Positions 52,798-62,246 of a DNA stretch of 64,000 nucleotides are shown in pieces. The notes under the pieces were generated by a model. It was not told where the DNA came from, did not search any database, and saw nothing but the letters and a program-made list of their open reading frames with translations. The stretch is from Larkinella humicola (lineage in GTDB: Bacteria > Bacteroidota > Bacteroidia > Cytophagales > Spirosomataceae): contig NZ_VTWS01000001.1 in the NCBI RefSeq assembly GCF_008727875.1, positions 1,364,001 through 1,428,000 on the forward strand, given 5' to 3'. The translations under genes were made by a program, and so were the position numbers. Within the stretch, counting starts at the first letter, position 1. The number at the start of each line of letters is the position of its first letter.

Positions 52798-55728
52798 ATG
52801 ACTCCGCCCGAAGCTCTACAACGCATTAATAAATGCAAACAGAATCGGGCAACCCGCCTGAATCTAAGTTTACTGAAGTTAAAGGAAATTCCGGCAGAAG
52901 TTTCCGATTTGAACTGGTTGACGGTATTGTCCCTCGACTCGAATCAGATCAGTGAAATCAAAGGCCTCGATACACTCACCAACCTGACTCGATTGTCCAT
53001 CTCCTCGAATCAGATCAGTGAAATCAAAGGCCTCGATACACTCACTAACCTGACGGAAATGTCCCTCTCCTCGAATCAGATCAGTGAAATTAAAGGCCTC
53101 GATACACTCACCAACCTGACGGAATTGTCCCTCGACTCGAATCAGATCAGTGAAATTAAAGGCTTCGATACACTCACCAACCTGACGGAATTGTACATCT
53201 ATTCGAATCAGATCAGTGAAATCAAAGGCTTCGATACACTCATCAAACTGACGGAATTGTACCTCTACTCGAATCAAATCAATGAAATCAAAGGCCTTGA
53301 TACACTCACCAACCTGACTCGATTGTACCTCTCCTCAAATCAGATCAGTGAAATCAAAGGCCTCGATACACTTACCAACCTGACGGTATTGTCCCTCTCC
53401 TCGAATCAGATCAGTGAAATCAAAGGCCTCGATACACTCACTAACCTGACGGTATTGTCCCTCGACTCGAATCAGATCAGTGAAATCAAAGGCTTAAGTC
53501 CGAAGCAGTTGGAAAGAATGGAAATACTGAACCTGGATGACAACCCGATTCAAGGCATTTCATTGAGTGATTTTTCGGACGTAAAAGGAATTATTGGTTA
53601 CCTGCGAAGTAAACAAACCGATACACTGGTTAAAAACCGGCGTTTAAAGGTCAATATCCTGGGCACGGGCCGGATCGGGAAAACGCAGTTGCTGAATTTT
53701 CTGAAAGACCAGACCTTTAATGAGGATGACCTGCCAACCCACGGAACAAATCAGTTGGCGTATGCGATACCCGCCAGCGACTACCGGGCCAAAGTCTGGG
53801 ATTTTGGCGGGCAATCCTACCACCACGGTTTCCATTACCTATTCCTACGTCGCTCCGACTTTTACCTGGTGGTCTGGCGTAACGGTCACGTACAGCCCTC
53901 CGACTACGGTTACTGGCTCGGTACGGCCCGGGCCTTTGCGCCGGAGTCGCCACTCCTGCTGCTGCAAAACTGCTGGGTAACGAAAAGCGAACAATACAGT
54001 CAAAAAAATCCCGGCGACGGTCAGCCCGACGAGGTGGCTTATCCCGCCAGTGAGCGGCTGCAACGGTACGGGCTTGGCTGGTCGGATGTGTTTGCCATCG
54101 ATGTCCGGCAACTCCCAAAGCCGGGTGCCCGCGAAACGTATTTTTTGAACGAACTGCACCACCGGATGCGGTTGCACGCCGACTCATTTGGCGAGATTTC
54201 CGAAAAATGGGTGAACGTCGCGGAGCGATTGGAAACAGAACCGTTGGATGCCATTTACCAGGAAAAAACTGCCTTCCAGAAAAAATACGCAGCTAATTTT
54301 GACGAACCGGCATTCGAGGGGCTGCTCAACTTCCTAGAATTTACCGGAACAATTCTGTATTTCAGAGACCGTCCGCTGTTAAAGAACTATGTTTTTGCGA
54401 ACCCGCCCCGGTTATCTGAATGGATTTTTCAGTTGGTTCGTGACAAATCCTATCCGCAACAGCAAACCGGAAAAATCAGCCGAAAAGAAATCCAGAAGGT
54501 ACACCGGAAAGAAAAAACCGATGTCTTTTTTGCGTTGATGGACGAATTCCGGCTGATTTTTGAGCAACCCCACCGGGATGAACACGACGACCCAACGAAT
54601 CAGTATTACATCATCCCACAGTTTCTACCCGAATACAAACATAGTTTCAAGCAGGTTTTGCTCGAATTATTGCCGTTTACGTTCAGTCTCCAGTTTCCGG
54701 ATTTCATTCACGAAGGCCGGATTTTTCAGTTCATTGCCGCTTACGGAAAATACGCCAAAGACAACACCGGCTACTGGAAATACGGTTTATTGTTTGGATA
54801 TGAGACCAACCGGCAGCACCCCGGTAAAACACCCGAACAGCGGCAACAGGATACGTTGCAGGTGTTGGTCTATTACCTGGATGAACTCCGGCAGTTGATG
54901 GTACACATCGAAGACGGCAAAGGCCGCAGTGAAGTTGCTCGGGAAATATTCGATTATTTTGTTTTTGATTTCCAACCGTCCCAGCCCGAAGCCGAAACAC
55001 CGAAAAAACCGGGCATGAAACGAAAAACCGGACTGGAAGCCGAAGAACTGGACGAAAAACAGTTTCTATCCCATCTGACCCGCAGAAACCGGGACGCGAA
55101 AGACCTGAAAACCGTCGTGTATCTTTCGACCAACCGGCCTTACTTCATCGATGTGGTCGAAACCATGCAGAATATCGAAGCGAAAAACTACTTCGGTACC
55201 TGCGTCGAAACCAGAAAACGAATCCCGCTAAATTTTATGGCTATCAATCTGCTTTCAAAAGACGACAACCGGAAACTCCGGATTTTCTTTTCCTATTCGC
55301 ACAAAGACGAAGTATACCGCAAGGAACTGGATGTACACATGGCCATGCTCAAACGTTCCGGACGGATCGAAACGTGGTATGATCGGGAAATAAAAGCGGG
55401 TGAAGAATGGAATGATAAAATTAAAGAGCAACTTGAATTAGCCGATATTGCTCTACTTATGATCAGTGCGGATTTTCTACACTCCGATTACATCTGGGAA
55501 CAGGAACTGGGGATTCTGCGAAAACGGCTGGAACAAAAAGACGGTATTGTTGTCATCCCCATTTTTACCCGTCCCTGTGATACAACTGACTTTGACATGA
55601 TGCGTTTTCAGGGCGGACAACGGGATCACCAAAGCCGATTGCCCTGGATTTCTTCCAGTTCAGATAAAGATGAGGTCTATTCCGGTATTGTGAGTGAAAT
55701 CCGAAAAACCATCAACTCAATGCGATAA
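52798..55728 (+). CDS. LRR-Roc-COR-TIR protein (bacterial Roco with TIR domain)
   Basis: A 976-residue multidomain protein. Leucine-rich repeats span about residues 20-270. A Roc GTPase follows, with P-loop GTGRIGKT at 289-296 and WDFGGQ at 334-339, then a COR domain (about 470-700: FLEFTGTILYF, LLKNYVFANPPRLSEWIFQL). The C-terminus (about 826-976) is a TIR domain: RIFFSYSHKDE, ETWYDREIKAGEEW and YIWEQELGIL with a Glu where TIR NADases have the catalytic one. Sensor, GTPase switch and TIR effector in one chain resemble immune receptors; NAD cleavage is an inference. Confidence 0.9.
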   Translation: MTPPEALQRINKCKQNRATRLNLSLLKLKEIPAEVSDLNWLTVLSLDSNQISEIKGLDTLTNLTRLSISSNQISEIKGLDTLTNLTEMSLSSNQISEIKGLDTLTNLTELSLDSNQISEIKGFDTLTNLTELYIYSNQISEIKGFDTLIKLTELYLYSNQINEIKGLDTLTNLTRLYLSSNQISEIKGLDTLTNLTVLSLSSNQISEIKGLDTLTNLTVLSLDSNQISEIKGLSPKQLERMEILNLDDNPIQGISLSDFSDVKGIIGYLRSKQTDTLVKNRRLKVNILGTGRIGKTQLLNFLKDQTFNEDDLPTHGTNQLAYAIPASDYRAKVWDFGGQSYHHGFHYLFLRRSDFYLVVWRNGHVQPSDYGYWLGTARAFAPESPLLLLQNCWVTKSEQYSQKNPGDGQPDEVAYPASERLQRYGLGWSDVFAIDVRQLPKPGARETYFLNELHHRMRLHADSFGEISEKWVNVAERLETEPLDAIYQEKTAFQKKYAANFDEPAFEGLLNFLEFTGTILYFRDRPLLKNYVFANPPRLSEWIFQLVRDKSYPQQQTGKISRKEIQKVHRKEKTDVFFALMDEFRLIFEQPHRDEHDDPTNQYYIIPQFLPEYKHSFKQVLLELLPFTFSLQFPDFIHEGRIFQFIAAYGKYAKDNTGYWKYGLLFGYETNRQHPGKTPEQRQQDTLQVLVYYLDELRQLMVHIEDGKGRSEVAREIFDYFVFDFQPSQPEAETPKKPGMKRKTGLEAEELDEKQFLSHLTRRNRDAKDLKTVVYLSTNRPYFIDVVETMQNIEAKNYFGTCVETRKRIPLNFMAINLLSKDDNRKLRIFFSYSHKDEVYRKELDVHMAMLKRSGRIETWYDREIKAGEEWNDKIKEQLELADIALLMISADFLHSDYIWEQELGILRKRLEQKDGIVVIPIFTRPCDTTDFDMMRFQGGQRDHQSRLPWISSSSDKDEVYSGIVSEIRKTINSMR
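52909..53502 (+). repeat. Nine nearly identical 66-bp LRR-coding repeats
   Basis: Each 66-bp unit encodes 22 residues of the form LTNLTxLSLxSNQISEIKG plus LDT or FDT. The DNA is nearly identical between units (for example AATCAGATCAGTGAAATCAA recurs), differing mainly at the solvent-facing residues. This suggests recent amplification and possible copy-number change. Confidence 0.9.
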
Positions 55729-55738
55729 CTGCAAGCCC

Positions 55739-55939
55739 TCAACTCCCCTTAAACCGGGCCGCATCAATAATCGACCACAAGTGAATCAGCCAGCCGAGCA
55801 GAAAAAACCAGAGGACACCGGCCAGCACAAACTGAATGATTGCCATCAGCAACCGCCCTTGCAGCAACTGACCTAAACCGGGAATGAAGAAACTACAGAG
55901 AGCAGCCAGCACGTTGCCGCCCGATCCTTGACCTGCCAT
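55739..55939 (-). CDS. Small TM2-like membrane protein
   Basis: The start at 55939 (MAGQGSGGNVLAAL) gives 66 residues with two spans: ALCSFFIPGLGQLLQG-type and AIIQFVLAGVLWFFLLGWLI, ending IIDAARFKGS. The FIPGLGQLLQGR segment is typical of TM2-like small proteins. An extension to 55996 is rich in basic residues and less likely. Function unknown. Confidence 0.7.
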   Translation of the reverse strand: MAGQGSGGNVLAALCSFFIPGLGQLLQGRLLMAIIQFVLAGVLWFFLLGWLIHLWSIIDAARFKGS

Positions 55940-56127
55940 TGTTTTTGAGCGTTTAAAGTACGATTTCCACCGAAAAGTAGTGTGGTGGCGGATCAATCCG
56001 TTCGGTTTATGACAAACGGTGATTCCTGTCCTTTAAACTGCCAAAAGCCGGGTCCGGTTTTGAAAACTTCGCATCCGTTTCGTTCCGGCAGGGCCATTAA
56101 CCGCCATTCTGAGATGACGATAAAAAA

Positions 56128-56159
56128 AACCTGCAAGGTCAAAAAAGACCTTACAGGTT
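56128..56159 (-). terminator. Rho-independent terminator of the isomerase/oxidoreductase cluster
   Basis: AACCTGCAAGGTC and GACCTTACAGGTT (one mismatch) enclose an A6 loop; on the minus strand a T-run follows. It lies 24 bases past the isomerase stop. Confidence 0.8.
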
Positions 56160-56182
56160 TCGGAGCGGTTTCAAACCAGACT

Positions 56183-57235
56183 TTACAAGCCCAGTAATTT
56201 CTTGTTAAATTCCTCGTCAGCGCCCGTTCCGGCGAAGTCGTCGAAGGCCCGTTCGGTGACGCGGATGATGTGACTTTCGATAAACGGTGCGCCTTCAGCC
56301 GCGCCCTGCTCAGGGTGCTTGATGGCACACTCCCACTCCAGAACCGCCCAGCCGTCGTAGTCATATTGCGACAGCTTGCTGAAAATCCCGGAGAAGTCGA
56401 CCTGCCCGTCGCCCAGCGAGCGGAACCGTCCGGCGCGTTCAACCCAGCCCTGGTAGCCGCTGTAAACGCCCTGTTTCCCCGTCGGATTGAACTCGGCATC
56501 CTTGACGTGGAAGGCAAAAATCCGGTCGTGGTAGAAGTCGATGAATTGCAGGTAATCCAGTTGCTGCAGCAAAAAGTGGCTCGGGTCATAGTTGATCCCG
56601 GCGCGCGGGTGACCATCGACATAGTCAAGAAACGTCTCGAACGTCACGCCGTCGTGCAGGTCTTCACCGGGGTGCAATTCGTAGCCAACGTTCACGCCGG
56701 ACTCATCGAACGCATCCAGAATGGGCTTCCAGCGGTTTCCCAATTCCTGAAAAGCCGTGGTTACCAGACCCTGCGGACGTTGCGGCCACGGATACATGTA
56801 CGGCCACAGCAGTGCGCCCGAAAAGGTCACGTGCGAGGTCAGACCGAGGTTCTGGCTGGCTTTGGCCGCCCACTTCAGTTGCTGCACCGCCCACGCCTGC
56901 TGTTCTTTCGGTTTGCCCGCCAGTTCGGCCGGACCAAAACCGTCGAACATCGATGCATAGGCCGGATGAACGGCCACCAGTTGCCCCTGCAAGTGGGTGG
57001 ACAGTTCGGTAATTTCCACGCCGATGTCGTTCAGTTTGCCCTTCAGCTCATCGCAATAGGTGGTGCTTTCGGCGGCTTTTTTCAAGTCAATCACCCGGGG
57101 GTCCCAGGTCGGTAGCTGGATGCCTTTGTAACCCAGATCCGCCATGTACTGAGCAATGGAATCCAGTGAATTAAACGGGGCGGCATCACCCAGAAACTGC
57201 GCCAGAAAGACGGCGGGTCCTTTGATGGTTTTCAT
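56183..57235 (-). CDS. Sugar phosphate isomerase/epimerase (AP-endonuclease 2 fold)
   Basis: A TIM-barrel enzyme of 350 residues with metal-binding motifs GYELHPGEDLHDG, NYDPSHF, FHVKDAEFNP and VLEWECAIKHPEQG. It is related to xylose-isomerase-like epimerases; there is no Tat signal, so it is cytoplasmic. It is the 3' gene of a cluster with two Gfo/Idh/MocA oxidoreductases, suggesting sugar or cyclitol catabolism. Confidence 0.88.
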   Translation of the reverse strand: MKTIKGPAVFLAQFLGDAAPFNSLDSIAQYMADLGYKGIQLPTWDPRVIDLKKAAESTTYCDELKGKLNDIGVEITELSTHLQGQLVAVHPAYASMFDGFGPAELAGKPKEQQAWAVQQLKWAAKASQNLGLTSHVTFSGALLWPYMYPWPQRPQGLVTTAFQELGNRWKPILDAFDESGVNVGYELHPGEDLHDGVTFETFLDYVDGHPRAGINYDPSHFLLQQLDYLQFIDFYHDRIFAFHVKDAEFNPTGKQGVYSGYQGWVERAGRFRSLGDGQVDFSGIFSKLSQYDYDGWAVLEWECAIKHPEQGAAEGAPFIESHIIRVTERAFDDFAGTGADEEFNKKLLGL

Positions 57236-57282
57236 GATAATTGAGTGAGTTAGTGATTGAGTGATTGAGCGAAGAATATTCG

Positions 57283-57657
57283 TTATTTTTTGACACTGTT
57301 CCTGGATTTGGAAAGCATCTTCACTAGTTGAACTCCTTCACTTAGCAAATCACTTAACCGGATTTCTGTTACAATTTCGGTATCAATTAAAGTTTCAAGC
57401 CAAAAGAGCGATTCGTCTAATTCTTCAACAACAATGCTGATTTTAGCGAAAAACTCATTTTGACTTCGGGCTCTTCGCACCGCCCGATAATTGGCGGCTG
57501 ACGAAGATGAACTTCGTAGAAGTTGTTTCCCAAAATGTTGTGCTTCAAACGAATTAGGCAATGAGCGAAAAACCTGAACACATCGTAACATGAATCCCTT
57601 CAGGCGTTTTTCTACACTATCTGCAAATTCGCCTTTATCAATCCGAATCGGCTCCAT
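57283..57657 (-). CDS. Four-helix bundle (23S rRNA-intervening-sequence type) protein
   Basis: The sequence GFMLRCVQVFRSLPNSFEAQ, GKQLLRSSSSSAANYRAV, RARSQNEFFAKISIVVEELD and ESLFWLETL is that of the S23/four-helix bundle family, known inside 23S rRNA spacers and, as here, as free genes. Function unknown. The ATG at 57657 is used; the frame continues nine codons to a TTG. A 12-bp inverted repeat flanks it (57258-57269 and 57680-57691), as if it were a small movable unit between two metabolic genes. Confidence 0.8.
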   Translation of the reverse strand: MEPIRIDKGEFADSVEKRLKGFMLRCVQVFRSLPNSFEAQHFGKQLLRSSSSSAANYRAVRRARSQNEFFAKISIVVEELDESLFWLETLIDTEIVTEIRLSDLLSEGVQLVKMLSKSRNSVKK

Positions 57658-57700
57658 GTTCTGGCGGGACGGTTTTTCACTCAATCACTCATTCGCACAT

Positions 57701-58849
57701 TCACTCAATGGTTACCCACGCCTGTTTCTTGTTCGATTCCAGAATCTTCTCGCAGATCAGCAGTTCGCGGTAGCCATCGGCGAAGGTGGGGTAGGTTGGG
57801 TTTTCAGGCTGTTTGCCAGCCGCAACGGCTTCGTAGACTTCCTTGAACATCTGCTTCGAGGTGTCGGGAAAACCTTCGTTGTGACCGCCGGGGAACGAAA
57901 TCACCGAGCGTGCTTCGGAATACATCAGCGACGGGTCGCGCATCAGGCTTTCGTTGTAGCCGTCGCGGTTTCCGATCCACATTTCGTTCGGCGCTTCGGA
58001 GTTCCAGGCAAACGTTTTTTTCGAACCAGCAATCTCCAGTTTCATCTGGTTTTTGCGACCCGCCGAGACCTGCGAAACCGTAATAACCCCCTTGTTACCG
58101 TTATCGAACCGCAGCAACACGTTGGCGTGGTCTTCGGTATTGATGGGGACATCGGCGTAATCTTCCGGTTGCAGCATCTTCCCCGAATACGTTTCCACGG
58201 CTTTGAGCGGTTTCTTCCGGGTTTTGTGAATGGTATTGAAATCGGCCAGCACGGCCACGGTTTTCAGTCCGGTGATGTATTCCAGAATGTCCATCAGGTG
58301 GGAGCCGATGTCGGCAATGGCCCGCGAGTCGCCCGACTTATCGGGTTCGAGCCGCCAGTTGTAATCCGTTTCGTAAAACAGCCAGTCCTGCAAATACGAC
58401 CCTATGATCGAATACACCTCGCCCAGATCACCTTTTTCCCGCATCACCCGCATCTGACGGGCCAGCGGATAATACCGCAAGTTGAAGTGAACGGCATTCA
58501 CCAGGCCAGTTTTAGCCGCCAGTTCCACCAGTTCCTCAGCTTCTTTCAAATCTTTGGCCAGCGGTTTTTCGCAAACCACGTGTTTCCCTGCTTCCAGGGC
58601 GGCTTTCGATTGCGAATAGTGCAGGAAGTTGGGCGTACAGATGTGAATACACTGGATGTCGTCCTGTTTCAGCAATTCGTCAAAGGTGTAGGAACGGGCA
58701 ATCCCCAGCGCGTCAGCTTTCTGTTTGGCCAGTTCGGCGGTGACTTCGCAAAGCGCGGCTACTTCGACGTTCGGAAGCCGACGCAGGGCTTCAATGTGAG
58801 CCGGACCAATGAAGCCCGTACCAACTACACCAACTTTAATTTTTTCCAT
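57701..58849 (-). CDS. Gfo/Idh/MocA-family oxidoreductase
   Basis: An NAD(P)-dependent dehydrogenase. The Rossmann motif is VGVVGTGFIGPAHI, and the family motif VCEKPLAKDLKEAEEL includes the catalytic Lys (EKP). ADIGSHLMDILEYITG and RFDNGNKGVITVSQVSAG define the C-terminal domain. Substrates of this family are sugars and inositols. It shares a cluster with a second paralog and an isomerase. Confidence 0.93.
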   Translation of the reverse strand: MEKIKVGVVGTGFIGPAHIEALRRLPNVEVAALCEVTAELAKQKADALGIARSYTFDELLKQDDIQCIHICTPNFLHYSQSKAALEAGKHVVCEKPLAKDLKEAEELVELAAKTGLVNAVHFNLRYYPLARQMRVMREKGDLGEVYSIIGSYLQDWLFYETDYNWRLEPDKSGDSRAIADIGSHLMDILEYITGLKTVAVLADFNTIHKTRKKPLKAVETYSGKMLQPEDYADVPINTEDHANVLLRFDNGNKGVITVSQVSAGRKNQMKLEIAGSKKTFAWNSEAPNEMWIGNRDGYNESLMRDPSLMYSEARSVISFPGGHNEGFPDTSKQMFKEVYEAVAAGKQPENPTYPTFADGYRELLICEKILESNKKQAWVTIE

Positions 58850-58888
58850 TTTTGAGATATAAAGTACGTTTTTTGGTTTAAGAAAGGG

Positions 58889-58999
58889 AGGTTGTTTCGC
58901 GGAGTTGAGCGGAGGAAAGGAGAGTTAAGCAGAGTAAAATGTGAAAGAAAAAACTCCGCTTAACTCTCCTTTCCTCCGCTCAACTCCGCGAAACAACCT
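58889..58999. repeat. 47-bp-arm inverted repeat between two oxidoreductase genes
   Basis: Arms 58889-58935 and 58953-58999 (start AGGTTGTTTCGCGGAGTTGA) are inverse except for one base, with a 17-base loop. It begins one base past the stop of the upstream oxidoreductase and could form a very stable hairpin. It may be a terminator, an RNA-stability element or a MITE-like repeat; it differs from the other repeat family in this window. Confidence 0.8.
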
Positions 59000-59000
59000 T

Positions 59001-60158
59001 TTATTCCACAAATTTCGTCCACTTTTCATTGGACAGGTTCGATTGGAGCACGGTTTCGATGAAGGCCAGCCCACGGATGCCGTCTTCGGCGGAGGGGAAA
59101 TCGGCGTAGATTGGGTCGGGTTCCTTGCCTTCCATCACGCTCCGGAGTGTGACGGCAAAATTGCGGTACAGATTGGCAAACGCTTCGAAAAAGCCCTCGG
59201 GGTGGCCGGACGGAACCCGGATGTGCGCTTTCGCAGCTGCCGACAACTCGCCAACAGCCGGGCGGAAAACCCGTTGCCCTTCCTGCGTTTTGTAAATCAG
59301 TGTGTTAGGCTCCATCTGTCGCCATTCCAGGCCACCGAGTTCGCCATAAATCCGGATGTTTAGCGCATTTTCTTCGCCGTTGGCAATCTGGCTGGCGTGC
59401 AAAACGCCTTTGACACCGTCTTCAAACCGCAGCAGTACGTTACCGTCGTCGTCCAGCTTCCGACCCTCTACGAAGATCGTCAGGTCGGCACACAATTCAG
59501 TGATTTTCAGACCGGTAATGTATTCCGCCAGGTTCTCCGCGTGCGTACCGATGTCGCCCATACAACCAGCCGCGCCCGACTGGGCCGGGTCGGTCCGCCA
59601 GATAGCCTGTTTGTAGGAGGTCGCTTCTTCCAGCTTCGAAAGCCAGCCCTGGGGGTATTCCACCACGACTTTGCGGAGTTTGCCCAGTTTGCCGCTCCGC
59701 ACCATCTCGCGCGCTTCTTTCACCATCGGATAGCCGGTGTAATTGTGCGTCAGGCAAAACAGTTTGCCGGTTTCTTTCACAATCTGAGCCAGTTCCCGGG
59801 CTTCTGCCAGGTTGAGCGTCATCGGTTTATCGCAAACCACGTGAAAACCGTTTTCAAGAGCCAGTTTTGCGGGCGGAAAGTGCATATGGTTTGGGGTCAC
59901 GATCGACACAAAGTCCATCCGTTCGCCTTCCGGCAATTCCTTTTCTTTCAAAATCATTTCCTCAAAACTGCCGTATACACGTTCGTCGGGCAGGTAAAGA
60001 GCGTAGCCAGTGGCTTTTGATTTTTCCGGATTGGAGCTAAATGCCCCGCAGACCAGTTCGATTTCGCCGTCGAAAACAGCGGCCCGGCGGTGGACGGCCC
60101 CAATGAAAGCTTCCAGGCTTCCGCCAATCATGCCCATCCGAATTTTTCTGTGCGCCAT
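59001..60158 (-). CDS. Gfo/Idh/MocA-family oxidoreductase
   Basis: The Rossmann motif is [20 protein letters not shown] and the catalytic Lys lies in [18 protein letters not shown]. The metal- or substrate-pocket segment reads [20 protein letters not shown]. At 385 residues it is slightly longer than its neighbour and moderately related. Reads divergent from the MFS permease gene and may share its promoter region. Confidence 0.92.
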   Translation of the reverse strand: MAHRKIRMGMIGGSLEAFIGAVHRRAAVFDGEIELVCGAFSSNPEKSKATGYALYLPDERVYGSFEEMILKEKELPEGERMDFVSIVTPNHMHFPPAKLALENGFHVVCDKPMTLNLAEARELAQIVKETGKLFCLTHNYTGYPMVKEAREMVRSGKLGKLRKVVVEYPQGWLSKLEEATSYKQAIWRTDPAQSGAAGCMGDIGTHAENLAEYITGLKITELCADLTIFVEGRKLDDDGNVLLRFEDGVKGVLHASQIANGEENALNIRIYGELGGLEWRQMEPNTLIYKTQEGQRVFRPAVGELSAAAKAHIRVPSGHPEGFFEAFANLYRNFAVTLRSVMEGKEPDPIYADFPSAEDGIRGLAFIETVLQSNLSNEKWTKFVE

Positions 60159-60405
60159 ACTCTTGTTGAACTGAAGGTTTGGTTAGTTTGGTTGATTCTG
60201 ACCGGATATTTTGGGTCTCTAAACGGGGAAGATTCAGAAAATCAGTTCCTACTACTCCCCGGTTAAAAATCTAAAAATATAAAATCAGAAGAATTTGGCC
60301 GGGAAATTAGCAGGTTTACTTATTTTTCGGAAATTTTGTATATTTCCATTCAATAAAACTTAGCTTTAACCACAAATTTTTCAACTAAACCCCTACAATA
60401 CACTT

Positions 60406-61638
60406 ATGGCGACACTCACGGCGACAATGCCTGTCAACCAGAGCCGACTTTTCAATGCCAGTTGCTTTGCGCTTATCACCACGGCCTTTTCCTTCAGCAT
60501 CCGGGCCGGGATTCTGCCCCAGTTAGGAACGGAGTTCGGGTTGACAGCCACCCAACTCGGTGTGATCAATTCCATGTTCTTTTTTGGCTTCCCCATTTCG
60601 ATGATCATCGGGGGTCTGGTTTACCACTCCGTTGGTCCCAAAATTATTATGATGGTGGCTGTGATTGCCCACACCCTGGGGATTCTGCTCACCATTTATT
60701 CCGGCGGCTACATCGGTTTGCTGGTCTCTACCTTCTTCATTGGATTCGGGAACGGTTGTACGGAAGCCGCCTGTAACCCCATGATCGCGGACATGTATAC
60801 CGGTTCTAAAATGAACAAAATGCTGAGTCGGTTCCACATGTGGTTTCCGGGCGGAATCGTGTTGGGTAGCTTGATCTCCAAATTCATGACGGATGCGGGC
60901 CAACCCTGGCAGGCGCAAATCTGGGTCATCATGATCCCGACGGTTATTTACGCATTCCTGTATTTCGGCCAAACTTTCCCGCAACCCCGCGTCGAAGGCG
61001 TTACGTCACTCGGCAAAAATTTCGCGGCCATGTTGACGCCCCTGTACATCTTTATCTTCTGCTGCATGGCTTTGACCGCCATCACCGAATTTGGTCCACA
61101 GCAATGGGTCGGTTTGATCATGGCCAAAAGCGGTGCCAGCCCGATGTTGATTCTGGCTCTGGTGACGGGTTTGATGGCCATTGGCCGGTTTTTTGCGGGT
61201 CCCATCGTTCATAAATTCGACCAAACCGGCGTCTTGTTAGGTTCTGCGGTTTTTGCCACGATCGGTATCTACCTGTTCAGCACCCAAACCGGAACGTCGG
61301 CCTACATTGCGGCAGTCTTCTTCGCCATTGGCGTCTGTTATTTCTGGCCCACCATGATTGGCTTTGTCGCCGAAAACATTCCGTTGAGCGGAGCGCTCGG
61401 CATGTCCATCGTTGGGGGCGTCGGGATGTTGTCGACTTCCATTTTCCAAACCATCATCGGAGGCTGGATCGATGCTGAACGGGCCGAAAAATCAGCAGCC
61501 GGTCTGTCGGGCGATGCCCTGGAACTGGCCGCCGGGCAAGCCACGCTGGTCAAAATGACCACGTTTCCGATCATTTTGATCGTTGCGTTTACCTTGCTTT
61601 GGTTCTGGATGCGCAGTCGTAAAAAGAGCCACGCCTAA
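60406..61638 (+). CDS. MFS transporter, sugar/nucleoside permease-like
   Basis: A 410-residue inner-membrane permease with about twelve spans. The loop NPMIADMYTGSKMNKMLSRF and FHMWFPGGIVLGSLISKFMT resemble fucose-type permeases of the FHS family. It is divergent from the oxidoreductase cluster, probably importing its substrate. A terminator follows at 61676. Confidence 0.88.
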   Translation: MATLTATMPVNQSRLFNASCFALITTAFSFSIRAGILPQLGTEFGLTATQLGVINSMFFFGFPISMIIGGLVYHSVGPKIIMMVAVIAHTLGILLTIYSGGYIGLLVSTFFIGFGNGCTEAACNPMIADMYTGSKMNKMLSRFHMWFPGGIVLGSLISKFMTDAGQPWQAQIWVIMIPTVIYAFLYFGQTFPQPRVEGVTSLGKNFAAMLTPLYIFIFCCMALTAITEFGPQQWVGLIMAKSGASPMLILALVTGLMAIGRFFAGPIVHKFDQTGVLLGSAVFATIGIYLFSTQTGTSAYIAAVFFAIGVCYFWPTMIGFVAENIPLSGALGMSIVGGVGMLSTSIFQTIIGGWIDAERAEKSAAGLSGDALELAAGQATLVKMTTFPIILIVAFTLLWFWMRSRKKSHA

Positions 61639-61675
61639 TTTGCAGCGGGACGAAAAAAATCCTACATTGATAGTG

Positions 61676-61720
61676 AAAAACTTCCAGCCTTGATTCGCCG
61701 ACGGGCTGGAAGTTTTTTTT
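61676..61720 (+). terminator. Rho-independent terminator of the permease gene
   Basis: AAACTTCCAGCC pairs with GGCTGGAAGTTT, followed by a run of eight T, 38 bases past the permease stop. Confidence 0.85.
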
Positions 61721-61850
61721 AGTAATTTTTAGAGAAAAATTGGCATTATTTATTAATTGTTTTTATTTTTGAATCAACTATAAAAAGAACCGATAAATAA
61801 GGTATTGACCGTAACACGACGTATTTTCCCTAAACCTTACCCTATCGCCA

Positions 61851-62096
61851 ATGAATCAATTAACCCAAACCCGTAAATGGCCTACTTTGAAATTATCACG
61901 CTGGCAGATCATTCAGCTTTCGGTACTTTCACTCCTGATTACCGCAATGTCGTTCTGGAGGTTTCAATATGAACAGGTGCTGCCGAGAATTAACCCAGTC
62001 CAGATGATGATGATGCAGGAACATGGTGACTTGAATGGTCAGACGTTTGTCAAGAACACGCTGCCCCAGCCCCCGGTTTCTAAAGTCCAACTCTAA
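61851..62096 (+). CDS. Hypothetical single-span membrane protein
   Basis: An 81-residue protein with one membrane span (QIIQLSVLSLLITAMSFW) and a Met-rich region (PVQMMMMQEHG) near the C-terminal third. No family is recognised. It is flanked by terminators and so is expressed alone. Confidence 0.5.
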   Translation: MNQLTQTRKWPTLKLSRWQIIQLSVLSLLITAMSFWRFQYEQVLPRINPVQMMMMQEHGDLNGQTFVKNTLPQPPVSKVQL

Positions 62097-62145
62097 ATTC
62101 TCCGATCCGATTTGACGTAACTTTACTACCTTCTCTGTATATCCG

Positions 62146-62177
62146 ATGACCCGCCAATACAGCGGGTCATTTTTTTA
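62146..62177 (+). terminator. Rho-independent terminator
   Basis: ATGACCCGC and GCGGGTCAT enclose a seven-base loop and are followed by a T-run. It follows the small membrane protein gene. Confidence 0.85.
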
Positions 62178-62246
62178 GTTTTATTCTTACCTTAGCGCCC
62201 CAACAACGCTTCCGACTACCATCTATCACACTTGACCTTATTGTTT

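Noticed and set aside
52909-53502. Tandem repeats as a CRISPR array
   Set aside because: They encode a continuous leucine-rich repeat in frame, with no unique spacers.
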